A stretch of DNA of 64,000 bases, taken from Streptomyces sp. CC228A. Its GTDB lineage: Bacteria; Actinomycetota; Actinomycetes; Streptomycetales; Streptomycetaceae. Made by a program: the position numbers and the translations under genes. The notes under the pieces were generated by a model that did not search any database, had not been told where the DNA came from, and saw only the letters and a list, made by a program, of their open reading frames with translations. The DNA is taken from positions 806,001 through 870,000 of the forward strand of contig NZ_JAJPUI010000002.1 in NCBI RefSeq assembly GCF_021390935.1, read 5' to 3'. Shown here in pieces: positions 17,917 to 25,691 of this stretch; position 1 is the stretch's first letter; every line of letters starts with the position of its first letter.

Positions 17917-18330
17917 GTGGACGACAAGCACATGCAGATCGGCGAGGTCGCCACGCGGACCGAGCTGTCCCTGCGCACCATCCGGCACTACGAGGAGGCC
18001 GGCCTGGTCGTCCCCTCCGCCCGCTCACAGGGCGGCTTCCGCCTCTACACCGAGACCGACGTACAGCGGCTCATGGTCATCCGCCGGATGAAGCCGCTCG
18101 GCTTCACCCTGGACCAGATGCGCGACCTGCTGGATGCCACCGACCGCCTCGACGCCGACGGCGACCTCGACGCAGACGAGCGCGATGCCCTACTGGACCG
18201 CGTACGCGAGTACGAGCGTGCCGCCACCGAGCAGGTCGACAAGCTCCGCGTCCAGCTGTCCCGCGCCGAGGACTTCGCCGCCACCCTGGGCGCCCGCCTG
18301 GAACAGAACATCCCCGCCGCACGCCCCTGA
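17917..18330 (+). CDS. MerR-family transcriptional regulator divergent from the SulP gene
   Basis: MerR-type activator of about 137 residues: HTH QIGEVATRTELSLRTIRHYE, wing EAGLVVPSARSQGGFRLY, then RRMKPLGFTLDQMRDLLDA and a long dimerisation coiled coil (RDALLDRVREYERAATEQVD). The C-terminal region has no cysteine, so it does not look like a soft-metal sensor; the ligand is unknown. The adjacent 24-bp palindrome is the natural target, implying control of itself and of the SulP transporter. GTG 17917 (VDDKHMQIGEV) is chosen for its AGGGG at a good distance; ATG 17869 and ATG 17932 are alternatives. Confidence 0.85.
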   Translation: MDDKHMQIGEVATRTELSLRTIRHYEEAGLVVPSARSQGGFRLYTETDVQRLMVIRRMKPLGFTLDQMRDLLDATDRLDADGDLDADERDALLDRVREYERAATEQVDKLRVQLSRAEDFAATLGARLEQNIPAARP

Positions 18331-18362
18331 GCTGTCCCCCAAGTCCGGCGGCGGATCGCCCG

Positions 18363-18782
18363 TCAGTCGATCTCGAAGAGCGGCCCGGTGATCGTCAGGC
18401 CCAGGTCGTTGCCCGCGTACGAGATCAGGGCGAGAAGCATCAGGGCCGCGCCTGCCAGGGCCAGGTCCTTCTGGAAATGGACCATCTCCATCTGCCGGGC
18501 CTGCGCGTCGCCCTCCTTCCAGAACCCGTGCATCAGTACCGCGGTCGAGACCAGGAAGACGACCAGCAGCAGCGCGCCCAGGTCGGCCCAGATGCCGAGC
18601 AGGACGCTCAGCCCGCCGACGAGGATCAGCAGGCCGCTGCCGATCGTGGCAGGCACAGCGGCGGGCACCCCTCTGGACGCGGCGTACCCGGCCATCGCCT
18701 TGGTCCGGGTGAGGTGGCCAGCGGCCGAGGCGAGGAAGAGCACCGCGAAGAGAATGCGGCCGATGAGTACCAGGACGTCCAT
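18363..18782 (-). CDS. DoxX-family membrane protein
   Basis: Four-helix DoxX-type protein of 139 residues: VLIGRILFAVLFLASAAGHL, YAASRGVPAAVPATIGSG, LSVLLGIWADLGALLLVVFL and a last helix LALAGAALMLLALISY. The motif GHLTRTKAMAGYAASRGVP is the usual DoxX loop. Members of the family associate with thiol or superoxide detoxification in membranes, but function is not determined by sequence. ATG 18782 has GGAGG 8 nt upstream. It is convergent with the MerR gene and divergent from the DUF427 gene. Confidence 0.8.
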   Translation of the reverse strand: MDVLVLIGRILFAVLFLASAAGHLTRTKAMAGYAASRGVPAAVPATIGSGLLILVGGLSVLLGIWADLGALLLVVFLVSTAVLMHGFWKEGDAQARQMEMVHFQKDLALAGAALMLLALISYAGNDLGLTITGPLFEID

Positions 18783-18806
18783 GACGACCTCCAGGCGGGA
18801 ATGCTG

Positions 18807-18833
18807 TTGAAGCGCAAACCAACTTGCTTCAAG
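18807..18833 (-). promoter_or_regulatory. Operator-like repeats upstream of doxX
   Basis: TTGAAGCGCAA (18807-18817) and CTTGCTTCAAG (18823-18833, a palindrome CTTG-N3-CAAG) lie within 51 bp of the doxX start, in an AT-richer stretch. They suit binding of a small dimeric repressor not encoded next to the gene. Confidence 0.4.
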
Positions 18834-18940
18834 CGTAGTTGCCCATGGCCGCCGAAGCCGCAGCTCAGCCAGCCGCTCCGCAGGACAGCAGAAGGCGGCG
18901 GATCGGGACCGGTGCGACACGGGAGGGTGGTCCGTGGAGT

Positions 18941-18983
18941 GTGAGCGGCGTCACCGTCGGCGGCGGATCGGCCGATCTACCGT
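18941..18983 (+). promoter_or_regulatory. CRP/FNR-type promoter A (upstream of DUF427 gene)
   Basis: GTGAGCGGCGTCAC (18941-18954, GTGA-N6-TCAC) is followed after 23 nt by TACCGT (18978-18983). Dyad centre to -10 centre is 33 nt, which places the operator at about -42, class II geometry. The expected transcript starts near 18990, giving a leader of about 35 nt before ATG 19025. Confidence 0.7.
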
Positions 18984-19024
18984 CCTGGCATGGACTCCTG
19001 TGGCCTGCCCGAAGGTGGAAGATC

Positions 19025-19387
19025 ATGATCCGTGCAGTGTGGAACGGCGTAGTACTCGCGGAAGCCGAGCACACCCGCGTGGTCGAGGGCAATCACTACT
19101 TCCCGCCCGAGTCGCTGCGCCGCGAGTACTTCGCCGAGAGCCGGACGAGGTCGCTGTGCTTCTGGAAGGGCGTCGCCCACTACTACAGCCTGCAAGTCGA
19201 CGGGCTGACCAATCCGGATGCCGCCTGGTACTACCCGAAGCCCAGCCCGCTCGTCCGGAAGATCAAGGACCATGTGGCGTTCTGGCAGGGAGTCGTGATC
19301 GAAGACGTACCCGAACCCGCGAAGGACGGCACCAACACCCCCACTCCAAGACGGGGGCACCCCGGTCATCATCGGCGCAGGAAGTGA
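19025..19387 (+). CDS. DUF427 domain protein
   Basis: A 120-residue protein, nearly all DUF427: MIRAVWNGVVLAEAEHTRVV, GNHYFPPESLRREYF, SLCFWKGVAHYYSL, AAWYYPKPSPLVRKIKDHVAF and WQGVVIED. DUF427 is a small beta-rich domain of unknown catalytic activity, common in actinobacteria. After the domain there is a short Pro/Arg/His-rich tail. ATG 19025 is preceded by GGAAG at a short spacing. Its promoter carries one of the GTGA-N6-TCAC operators, which ties it to the CRP/FNR regulon of the island. The last 19 bp overlap the end of the convergent CDP-alcohol phosphotransferase gene. Confidence 0.85.
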   Translation: MIRAVWNGVVLAEAEHTRVVEGNHYFPPESLRREYFAESRTRSLCFWKGVAHYYSLQVDGLTNPDAAWYYPKPSPLVRKIKDHVAFWQGVVIEDVPEPAKDGTNTPTPRRGHPGHHRRRK

Positions 19388-20037
19388 CGCAGGGCCACGA
19401 CGCCCTGCATCGCGGCGGCCGGGCGCAGCAGTGCGGGGCGGGGCCGCTCTGGCATCCGGCCGCGGCCGATCGCGAGCGCGGTGACGGTGGCGACGGGCGC
19501 CGCCCAGGCGGCGATCGCCGCCACCCGGACCCTACGGCTCGGCTCGTGGCGCAGGGTGAGCCAGGTCCAGAACGCGGCGTCGGCGAAGGAGTCGGCGTAG
19601 TCACCGAACGGGGAGACGGTGCCCTGGCTGCGGGCCAGACGCCCGTCCGCCTGATCCAGGGCGATCGCCAGCAGGCCCGACCAGCGGCTCGACCCGACGG
19701 CCGTGGCGGGGAGGTTGGCGCGGATCAGCGTGAGCACGTCGGCCGGTGCGAGCCGGTCACGGTGCTCCAGCAGGCCCAGATGGAGCACACCGAGGGCCCA
19801 GCTGGCCGTCACCCATCCCCGCCCCGGGCGCTGCTGCCCGGCGCGTGCGAGCAGCAGGCAGTGCAGGGCGGTGACCTGTGCGAGTGCCCGGGGTCGCCGA
19901 GCTGCCTGCCGCGCGGACCGGTCGGCCGCCTGCCACAGGAAGCGGGAGACGGCACGCGGTCTCCAGCCCTCCTGTCTCAGTGTTCCCAGCAGGGCATCGG
20001 TCGCGGCGCGGCTGTCGGTGAGATCGGATACGGGCAC
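19369..20037 (-). CDS. CDP-alcohol phosphatidyltransferase family protein
   Basis: A 222-residue protein with the complete family signature: DG-x2-AR-x8-G-x3-D-x3-D is satisfied by DGRLARSQGTVSPFGDYAD plus SFAD (around residues 138-160). The acidic residues bind two metal ions and the CDP-linked lipid donor. Hydrophobic helices follow the motif (AAIAAWAAPVATVTALAIG). The long helical N-terminus (about 100 residues) before the motif is unusual for the family. It would transfer a phospho-alcohol or phosphatidyl group in the membrane; the acceptor is unknown. GTG 20037 is the first start. A mirror-image CRP/FNR promoter at 20082-20110 reads toward this gene. Confidence 0.8.
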   Translation of the reverse strand: MPVSDLTDSRAATDALLGTLRQEGWRPRAVSRFLWQAADRSARQAARRPRALAQVTALHCLLLARAGQQRPGRGWVTASWALGVLHLGLLEHRDRLAPADVLTLIRANLPATAVGSSRWSGLLAIALDQADGRLARSQGTVSPFGDYADSFADAAFWTWLTLRHEPSRRVRVAAIAAWAAPVATVTALAIGRGRMPERPRPALLRPAAAMQGVVALRHFLRR

Positions 20038-20081
20038 GTGCCGGCCGCCTCCTCTCTTCAGGCAGGGGATCTGCTGGCCTC

Positions 20082-20152
20082 ACGGTAGAGGGCCGACCCG
20101 TGGCCTGAAGGTGAGCGCGCTCACCGATCTGCGGGCCCGTCGGCCGTAGCGT
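20082..20152. promoter_or_regulatory. Divergent CRP/FNR-type promoter pair B
   Basis: A perfect dyad GTGAGCGCGCTCAC (20111-20124) serves both sides. Rightward, TAGCGT lies at 20147-20152 after 22 nt. Leftward, TACCGT on the minus strand lies at 20087-20082 after 23 nt. The two starts serve the SRPBCC gene (ATG 20195) and the CDP-alcohol phosphotransferase gene (GTG 20037). Confidence 0.75.
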
Positions 20153-20194
20153 CGTTCCCGGCGCGAGGCCGGAGCAGGGAGAAAGGGGCCGGTT

Positions 20195-20764
20195 ATGGCG
20201 TGGCTGGCGAAGCTGGTGGGTGTGGCGGCAGTGGGCGGCGGTGCTGCGGCCGGGTATCTGGGCCTGGTCACCGGAGCACTTCCGCTGGACGTGGGCGTCG
20301 GCCGGCGGACCCGCCCGCTCGGGCCGCAGTCGGTCGACATCCAGGCCCCTCGGGAGGTCGTCTTCGACGTGATCGCCCAGCCGTACCTCGGGCGGGCGAC
20401 CCGGGCGATGCGGGAGAAAGTGCGAGTGCTTGAGCGCGGCGGCGACCTGGTGCTCGCCGCGCACTCCACCCCGGTGGCCAGCGGGCGGCTGAAGGCCGTC
20501 ACGGTGGAGACGGTCCGGTTCACCCGGCCCTCTCGGGTGGACTTCCGGCTGGTGCGCGGCCCGGTGCCCCATGTCAGGGAGTCCTTCGTTCTGTCCGCGC
20601 ACGAGACGGGCACGCGGCTCGTGTACGAGGGGGAGCTGGGCACGGACCTGTGGGCGCTCGGGCAGCGCTGGGGCCAGGTGGTGGCCGTGCGCTGGGAGGA
20701 AACGGTCGCTTCCTCGCTCGACTCGGTCAAGAAGGAGGCGGAGCGACGCGCCGCCCTGGTGTGA
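20195..20764 (+). CDS. Membrane-anchored SRPBCC-family protein
   Basis: A 189-residue protein: one N-terminal helix (KLVGVAAVGGGAAAGYLGLV) followed by a START/Bet v1-like domain. The domain shows the usual beginning PQSVDIQAPREVVFDVIAQP, beta strands such as RVDFRLVRGPVPHVRESFVL and TGTRLVYEGELG, and a long C-terminal helix (VRWEETVASSLDSVKKEAER). Such domains hold a hydrophobic ligand, for example a lipid, quinone or polyketide. With its anchor it probably works at the inner face of the membrane. ATG 20195 has GGAGAAAGGGG upstream, and its promoter carries the perfect GTGA-N6-TCAC dyad. Confidence 0.85.
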   Translation: MAWLAKLVGVAAVGGGAAAGYLGLVTGALPLDVGVGRRTRPLGPQSVDIQAPREVVFDVIAQPYLGRATRAMREKVRVLERGGDLVLAAHSTPVASGRLKAVTVETVRFTRPSRVDFRLVRGPVPHVRESFVLSAHETGTRLVYEGELGTDLWALGQRWGQVVAVRWEETVASSLDSVKKEAERRAALV

Positions 20765-20829
20765 ACCCGGGCCCGCCTCCGCCGACCGTACCGGGAGGAG
20801 GAAATCCGCCATCTCGTCGCCGTGTTCGT

Positions 20830-21498
20830 TCAGCTCTCAGCTGTGCGACTTTCCCCACTCGACCGGCCATCGGCCCTGCCGAGCCGGGACGTGCCCCACA
20901 CCAGCGTTCCGGTGAGCATCAGCAGCGTGAGCGGGTAGAAAACAGGCCGCAGGGGGATCAGCACGGGCAGCAGGGCCGCGGCGGTACCGGTACCGAGGAC
21001 GAGCAGGAACGTCGGTACGCAGCAGGCGAACCCGAGCAGGAACGCCGGGAGCACGCCAAGCAGCCGCGCGTACCGGGTGCGACGGCACGAGGCCGCTTGG
21101 CGCGCCGCGAGTCCGGCGACCGCGACATTGCACCCCACCAGGGCGGCGACAACCGCGCCGAGCAGCAGGTTGACGGGGCTGAGGAAGAGCGCGACGTGGT
21201 CGGTGGGGTGCCAGGCCAGGACCGGCTCGAACAGGTACGGGGCGCGGGCCTGGAACAGCTGTCCGGGAGCGGACCGGAAGACGGGGGCGCCGGTGAACCG
21301 GCCGGAGGCCGACACCGCGAGATCACCGATGGAGAACAGGTACGCGACCAGCACGAGGGCGGCGGCGACCAGCCCGGTCCGCCGGTGGCGCCGTACGGCG
21401 AGGGCGGCACGCACCCGCCCGGGCGTGGCCGCGATCGCGGCCACGGCGGCGTCCCAGGCGTCGCCCGTCTTGGCGAGTACGGTCAGCGGCCCGCTCAT
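20830..21498 (-). CDS. Polytopic membrane protein of unknown function
   Basis: A 222-residue membrane protein with about five helices: LVAAALVLVAYLFSIGDLAV, HVALFLSPVNLLLGAVVAAL, GVLPAFLLGFACCVPTFLLV and two more near the C-terminus. A soluble loop between the first two helices contains RFTGAPVFRSAPGQLFQARA. The Cys pair in FACCVPTFLLVLGTG is notable. ATG 21498 overlaps the stop of the DUF3179 gene (ATGA at 21495-21498), so the two are translationally coupled and probably act together. I do not recognise the family with confidence; an earlier in-frame start at 21573 would fall inside the upstream gene. Confidence 0.7.
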   Translation of the reverse strand: MSGPLTVLAKTGDAWDAAVAAIAATPGRVRAALAVRRHRRTGLVAAALVLVAYLFSIGDLAVSASGRFTGAPVFRSAPGQLFQARAPYLFEPVLAWHPTDHVALFLSPVNLLLGAVVAALVGCNVAVAGLAARQAASCRRTRYARLLGVLPAFLLGFACCVPTFLLVLGTGTAAALLPVLIPLRPVFYPLTLLMLTGTLVWGTSRLGRADGRSSGESRTAES

Positions 21499-22529
21499 GT
21501 CCGCACCTGGCCGTTGGGGTAGAACGCGTACCAGGCGAACCACATCGAGTCGAGGAAGTCCGCCGGCTCCCACCCCTCCCCCACCTGCTGGACGACGTGG
21601 GCGGTGCCGAGCCGGTCGTCCCAGCGGGCCTCCACCCGCGTGCCCGCGACATCGGCGCGCACGGTCCTGGCCGTGCGGACGAGGTCCTTGTCGATGGCGA
21701 GGCGCTCCTTGCCGACCCGGACGCCGATGACGACGTCCTTGTCGGCGAGCTGGCCACTGGTGGCCAGGACGGGGAAGATCGGCCCGCCCTTGGCGTAGTA
21801 GCCGCTGCGGTCGGGATAGGAGTCGTAGGAGCCGTACGGGTCACTGCCGTAACTGCGCAGCGCGCCGGTGTCGGTGGACAGCACCTCGGTGTCGGGGTGC
21901 GCGGCCCGCCACTGCTGCCAGGTGGTCCACACCAGGGGGACGGTGTCCAGCTTCGTTCCCTTGAGCGGGCCGTCGACGGCGGCACCGAGCAGCTGGGGCC
22001 ACTGGGAGCCGGTCTGCCGGTCGTACATCAGCAGGTTGGAGTTGACCAGCTTGCCCGTGGTGCCGAACGTCAGGTCCTGGACGCCAGGCGGGGCGGCGAA
22101 CCCGATGACCGTGCCCGTCAGGGGGCAGTAGGTGACCGCGAGCGGCTCGCCGCCGACGGTGTCGTTGACGATCTCGTGCCACACCAGCACCAGCTGCGGA
22201 TACGCCCGCACCTCGCCCCGATGTTCAAGACCGAACACCGGATCGTCGTCGGAGAGGAAGCCGGCCTCGCTCGCCGGGACGAACCGGGGCTTGTCGACGG
22301 AGGGGATGCCGTCCTTGCCCGGCCCGCCGGACACCGCCGAGTCGGCCAGCGCCTCCAGCGAGGGATCCTGGCCCACCTGCACCGCCGTCACCGGATCGGA
22401 GGGGCGATCCGAGAGGGCCTGCCAGCCGATCACACCCCCGCCTACGAGCAGGACCGTGACCGCACCGATCACTCCCGCGCCCTTGAGTGCCTGCCTTCTC
22501 GTCGGGCGGGGGGACTGCTGACCGTTCAC
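21495..22529 (-). CDS. DUF3179 domain protein, membrane-anchored or exported
   Basis: A 344-residue protein: RRQALKGAGVIGAVTVLLVG is a signal anchor with a weak twin-arginine look, followed by an extracytoplasmic DUF3179 domain. Recognisable blocks are PVFGLEHRGEVRAYPQLVLV, WHEIVNDTVGGEPLAVTYCP, LTGTVIGF and GTTGKLVNSNLLMYDRQTGS, then SQWPQLLGAAVDGPLKG. The single conserved Cys is in TYCPLTGT. DUF3179 has no established activity. GTG 22529 is preferred because GGGAGGTG precedes it; homology starts downstream of it. It leads a two-gene minus-strand operon with the polytopic protein and is divergent from the MauE-radical SAM operon. Confidence 0.85.
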   Translation of the reverse strand: MNGQQSPRPTRRQALKGAGVIGAVTVLLVGGGVIGWQALSDRPSDPVTAVQVGQDPSLEALADSAVSGGPGKDGIPSVDKPRFVPASEAGFLSDDDPVFGLEHRGEVRAYPQLVLVWHEIVNDTVGGEPLAVTYCPLTGTVIGFAAPPGVQDLTFGTTGKLVNSNLLMYDRQTGSQWPQLLGAAVDGPLKGTKLDTVPLVWTTWQQWRAAHPDTEVLSTDTGALRSYGSDPYGSYDSYPDRSGYYAKGGPIFPVLATSGQLADKDVVIGVRVGKERLAIDKDLVRTARTVRADVAGTRVEARWDDRLGTAHVVQQVGEGWEPADFLDSMWFAWYAFYPNGQVRT

Positions 22530-22623
22530 CTGGCACCTCCCGAAACGGCTCGGGACACCGGCTCGCGTGGCGGCGGACACCGCCTCGCACTACCGATCGT
22601 GCCGCGTACCCGACGGCGGTTCG

Positions 22624-22666
22624 GTGAGCGCGCTTACAGTTCTTGCCCTTGGCGGGGGCCTACGTT
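22624..22666 (+). promoter_or_regulatory. CRP/FNR-type promoter C (MauE-radical SAM operon, leaderless)
   Basis: GTGAGCGCGCTTAC (22624-22637) is followed after 23 nt by TACGTT (22661-22666). The predicted transcript start, about 22672-22673, coincides with the ATG of the MauE-like gene at 22673, implying a leaderless mRNA. Confidence 0.7.
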
Positions 22667-22672
22667 CGGCTC

Positions 22673-23191
22673 ATGGTGCTGCGGATCGTGCTCGGTGCGG
22701 TGTACACGGCGATGGCGGTCGGCCAGCTCGCCTCCTTCGGGCACATGCCCGGGATTCTGGCCGCGTACGGGCTGGTGGACGGCGGTGCCGCGACCGCGCT
22801 GGCCGTGGCGCTGATCGCGGGCGAGCTGGTGTGCGGGATCTGGTTCCTGGCCCGCCCACGTTCGAAGGCGCTGGCCCCGGTGTGGGTGTACACGGCGGTA
22901 TCGGTGGTGTGGTCACTGCTGGCCGTGCAGGCATACGCACGCGGCCTCACCGTGGCCAACTGCGGCTGCTTCGGGATCTACCTGTCCCAGCGGCTGAGCT
23001 GGTTCGTCCTCGCCCAGGACGCCCTGACTCTCTTCTACGCCGGGCTGCTGCTGCACGGGGCACGCAGCCGCCCCGCTGCCGAGCCGGAGGACTACCGCTC
23101 GTCCCCCACCCCACCAGCCGATGCGGCTGGCCGGGGCAGGCCGGATCGCCCGGACGCGGAAGACGCCCCACACGTCCATGACATCCAGTGA
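22673..23191 (+). CDS. MauE/DoxX-type redox-associated membrane protein
   Basis: A 172-residue protein with four helices (VLRIVLGAVYTAMAVGQLAS, GAATALAVALIAGELVCGIW, APVWVYTAVSVVWSLLAVQ, RLSWFVLAQDALTLFYAGLL) and the family motif VANCGCFG in the loop before the last helix. MauE proteins are thought to support disulfide formation or maturation of periplasmic partners; here the CxC pair may exchange electrons with a thiol protein. The soluble C-terminus is Pro/Asp-rich. Start chosen at ATG 22673, since the promoter -10 at 22661-22666 rules out the earlier in-frame start. It is the first gene of an operon with the radical SAM enzyme and methyltransferase. Confidence 0.82.
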   Translation: MVLRIVLGAVYTAMAVGQLASFGHMPGILAAYGLVDGGAATALAVALIAGELVCGIWFLARPRSKALAPVWVYTAVSVVWSLLAVQAYARGLTVANCGCFGIYLSQRLSWFVLAQDALTLFYAGLLLHGARSRPAAEPEDYRSSPTPPADAAGRGRPDRPDAEDAPHVHDIQ

Positions 23192-23290
23192 CCGACGGAA
23201 CCGCCGTTCACCCCGACCGCCACCGCAGGAGGCGGCACCGCCCACGCCGGGCGTGCAAGCCCGGCCGCCACGTGACTGGAGGAGCACCCG

Positions 23291-24859
23291 ATGACCCAAG
23301 CATCCGCGCCGCGACGCAAGGTCGACCGGGACGAGGTGTTCGTGGAGTTCACCAAGTCCATCTGCCCGATGTGCAAGACGCCCATCGACGCCCAGGTCAA
23401 CATCCGCGACAACAAGGTCTACCTGCGTAAACGCTGCCGCGAACACGGCGAGTTCGAGGCGCTGACGTACGGGGACGCCGAGGAGTACCTGGCCTCGGCG
23501 CGGTTCAACAAGCCCGGCACCATTCCCCTGGCGTTCCAGACCGAGGTACGGGACGGCTGCCCGCTCGACTGCGGACTGTGCCCCGAACACAAGCAGCACG
23601 CCTGCCTGGGAATCATCGAGGTCAACACCGGCTGCAACCTGGACTGCCCGATCTGCTTCGCCGACTCCGGCCACCACAGCGACGGCTACTCCATCACCCA
23701 CGAGCAGTGCGCGACCATGCTCGACGCCTTCGTCGCCTCCGAGGGGGAGGCGGAGGTGGTGATGTTCTCTGGCGGCGAGCCGACCATCCACAAGCACATC
23801 CTCGACTTCATCGACCTCGCCCAGGACCGCCCGATCCGCAACGTCAACCTCAACACCAACGGCATCCGCCTCGCCACCGACAAGACCTTCGTCGCCGAAC
23901 TCGGCAAGCGCAACCAGGTCCCCGGCAGGTCGGTCAACATCTACCTCCAGTTCGACGGCTTCGAGGAGCGCACCCACCTGGAGATCCGCGGCCGCGACCT
24001 GCGGACGTTCAAGCAGCGGGCGCTGGACAACTGCGCCGAGGCCGGGCTCACCGTCACCCTGGTCGCCGCCGTCGAACGCCGCCTGAACGAGCACGAGCTC
24101 GGGGCGATCATCGAGTACGGCATCGACCACCCCGCCGTCCGCTCGGTCGTCTTCCAGCCGGTCACCCACTCCGGCCGCCACGTCGCCTTCGACCCGCTGA
24201 ACCGCCTCACCAACCCCGACGTCATCAGGCTGATCAACGAACAGCGGCCGAACTGGTTCCAGAAGGGCGACTTCTTCCCCGTCCCCTGCTGCTTCCCCAC
24301 CTGCCGCTCCATCACCTACCTCCTCGTCGACGGCGAGCCCGGCAACCGCACCGTAGTCCCCATCCCGCGGCTCCTCCAGGTCGAGGACTACCTCGACTAC
24401 GTCACCAACCGCGTCATGCCCGACACCGCCATCCGCGAGGCACTGGAGAAACTCTGGTCCGCCTCGGCGTTCATGGGCACCGCCACCACCGAGGAGCAAC
24501 TCCGCGCCACCGCCGAGGCGCTGGACTGCGCCGACGCCTGCGGCATCGACCTGCCGGAGGCGATCAAGGGGTTGAACGACAAGGCGTTCATGATCGTCGT
24601 CCAGGACTTCCAGGACCCCTACACCCTCAACGTCAAGCAGCTCATGAAGTGCTGCGTCGAGGAGATCACCCCCGACGGGCGGCTCATCCCGTTCTGCGCG
24701 TACAACTCCGTCGGCTACCGCGAACAGGTCCGCGCCCAGATGTCCAGCGTCCCCGTCGCCGACGTCGTGCCCAACGCCCTGCCGCTCGCCGACCGGCTCA
24801 CGACCACGCCGTACGGTTCCAAAACCGCCCGCGCCACCGCGCAGGAGGACCCGCGATGA
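23291..24859 (+). CDS. Tes-like (COG1964-type) radical SAM enzyme with several Fe-S/Zn sites
   Basis: This is a 522-residue radical SAM protein. The core cluster motif is CNLDCPICF (C115, C119, C122; CX3CX2C). The glycine motif is SGGEPT. N-terminal C25, C28 and C49 resemble a rubredoxin/zinc site, and C90, C94, C97 and C105 (DGCPLDCGLCPEHKQHAC) an auxiliary cluster. More cysteines occur late (VPCCFPTCRS, DCADACGID, LMKCCVEE, IPFCAYNS). This arrangement matches the COG1964 group that includes the archaeal tetraether lipid synthase Tes, which joins lipid chains by C-C bonds. That grouping is from memory; substrate here is unknown. GGAGGAG precedes ATG 23291, and its stop overlaps the methyltransferase start (ATGA). 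Confidence 0.85.
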   Translation: MTQASAPRRKVDRDEVFVEFTKSICPMCKTPIDAQVNIRDNKVYLRKRCREHGEFEALTYGDAEEYLASARFNKPGTIPLAFQTEVRDGCPLDCGLCPEHKQHACLGIIEVNTGCNLDCPICFADSGHHSDGYSITHEQCATMLDAFVASEGEAEVVMFSGGEPTIHKHILDFIDLAQDRPIRNVNLNTNGIRLATDKTFVAELGKRNQVPGRSVNIYLQFDGFEERTHLEIRGRDLRTFKQRALDNCAEAGLTVTLVAAVERRLNEHELGAIIEYGIDHPAVRSVVFQPVTHSGRHVAFDPLNRLTNPDVIRLINEQRPNWFQKGDFFPVPCCFPTCRSITYLLVDGEPGNRTVVPIPRLLQVEDYLDYVTNRVMPDTAIREALEKLWSASAFMGTATTEEQLRATAEALDCADACGIDLPEAIKGLNDKAFMIVVQDFQDPYTLNVKQLMKCCVEEITPDGRLIPFCAYNSVGYREQVRAQMSSVPVADVVPNALPLADRLTTTPYGSKTARATAQEDPR

Positions 24860-25665
24860 CGCAGCCAGATGCCGATCCGTCCGGCGACGAGCTGAAGGCG
24901 TGCTGCGCCGCCGCGTACTCCTCCGACATCGTCACCCTGCTCCTCGGCGACTCCTACCACCCCGGCGGCACCGCCCTCACCAGACGCCTTGCCGACGGCC
25001 TCGCCCTGCCGCAGGACGGCCGTGTCCTCGATGTGGCCTCCGGGCGCGGCACCACCGCCCTGCTCCTCGCCGACGCCTACCACGTGCGGGTGGACGCGGT
25101 GGACTACTCCCGGGCCAACACCGCCCTCGCCCAAGGCGCGGCCCAGGCCGCCGGACTCGCCGACCGCACAGCCTTCGCCACCGGCGACGCCGAGCAACTC
25201 CCCTACCCGGACGGTCTCTTCGACGCGGTGGTGTGCGAGTGCGCCCTGTGCACCTTCCCCGACAAGGAACGAGCCGCAGCCGAGTTCGCCCGCGTGCTCA
25301 AACCCGGCGGCCGACTGGGCATCACCGATGTCACCGCCGTCCCCGACCGCCTCCCACCGCAGCTGACATCCCTCGCCGCCCGGATCGCCTGCATCGCCGA
25401 CGCCCGACCCCTCGACGAGTACGCCCGACTCCTGGCCTCAGCGGGGCTGCGCACCGTCCGAACCGAACGCCACGACGCGGCCATGACCCGGATGATCGAC
25501 CAGATCGAGGCGAGACTGAACCTGCTACGCGTCACCGCCGCACCCCGGCTGACCGACGCCGGCGTGGACCTCGACGCCGCCCCGGCCGTCCTGGAAGCGG
25601 CTCGCGCAGCCGTCGCGGACGGCACCCTCGGCTACGCCCTGCTGATCGCCGAGAAATCCCCCTGA
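24856..25665 (+). CDS. SAM-dependent methyltransferase, partner of the radical SAM enzyme
   Basis: A 269-residue class I methyltransferase. The N-terminus reads DELKACCAAAYSSDIVTLLL, with a Cys pair at about 16-17, then the SAM motif I VLDVASGRGTTALLLA, the acidic post-I strand VDAVDYS, motif II region AEQLPYPDGLFDAVVCECAL and post-motif VLKPGGRLGITDV. Extra cysteines (CECALCTF) sit near the active site, recalling thiol- or metalloid-acting methyltransferases such as ArsM, although the ArsM Cys pattern is not clearly present. Start ATG 24856 overlaps the upstream stop, so the enzyme is made together with the radical SAM protein. The likely target is the same substrate. Confidence 0.82.
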   Translation: MTQPDADPSGDELKACCAAAYSSDIVTLLLGDSYHPGGTALTRRLADGLALPQDGRVLDVASGRGTTALLLADAYHVRVDAVDYSRANTALAQGAAQAAGLADRTAFATGDAEQLPYPDGLFDAVVCECALCTFPDKERAAAEFARVLKPGGRLGITDVTAVPDRLPPQLTSLAARIACIADARPLDEYARLLASAGLRTVRTERHDAAMTRMIDQIEARLNLLRVTAAPRLTDAGVDLDAAPAVLEAARAAVADGTLGYALLIAEKSP

Positions 25666-25691
25666 TCGCCTTCGGCCCTACCGGCCCGTAC

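Noticed and set aside
18941..18954. Operators as targets of the host chromosomal Crp instead of the island regulator
   Set aside because: Cannot be excluded from sequence, but all sites cluster within 7 kb of the island's own CRP/FNR gene, which carries the matching recognition helix, so the island protein is preferred.
22673..23191. Vitamin K epoxide reductase-like protein
   Set aside because: It has four helices and a CGC motif, but lacks the CxxC plus Ser/Thr arrangement of VKOR; MauE/DoxX fits better.
24856..25665. Arsenite methyltransferase ArsM
   Set aside because: It has extra Cys, but not the clear three-Cys ArsM pattern, and it is coupled to the radical SAM gene and the CRP regulon, not to the ars operon. 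Kept as a general methyltransferase.
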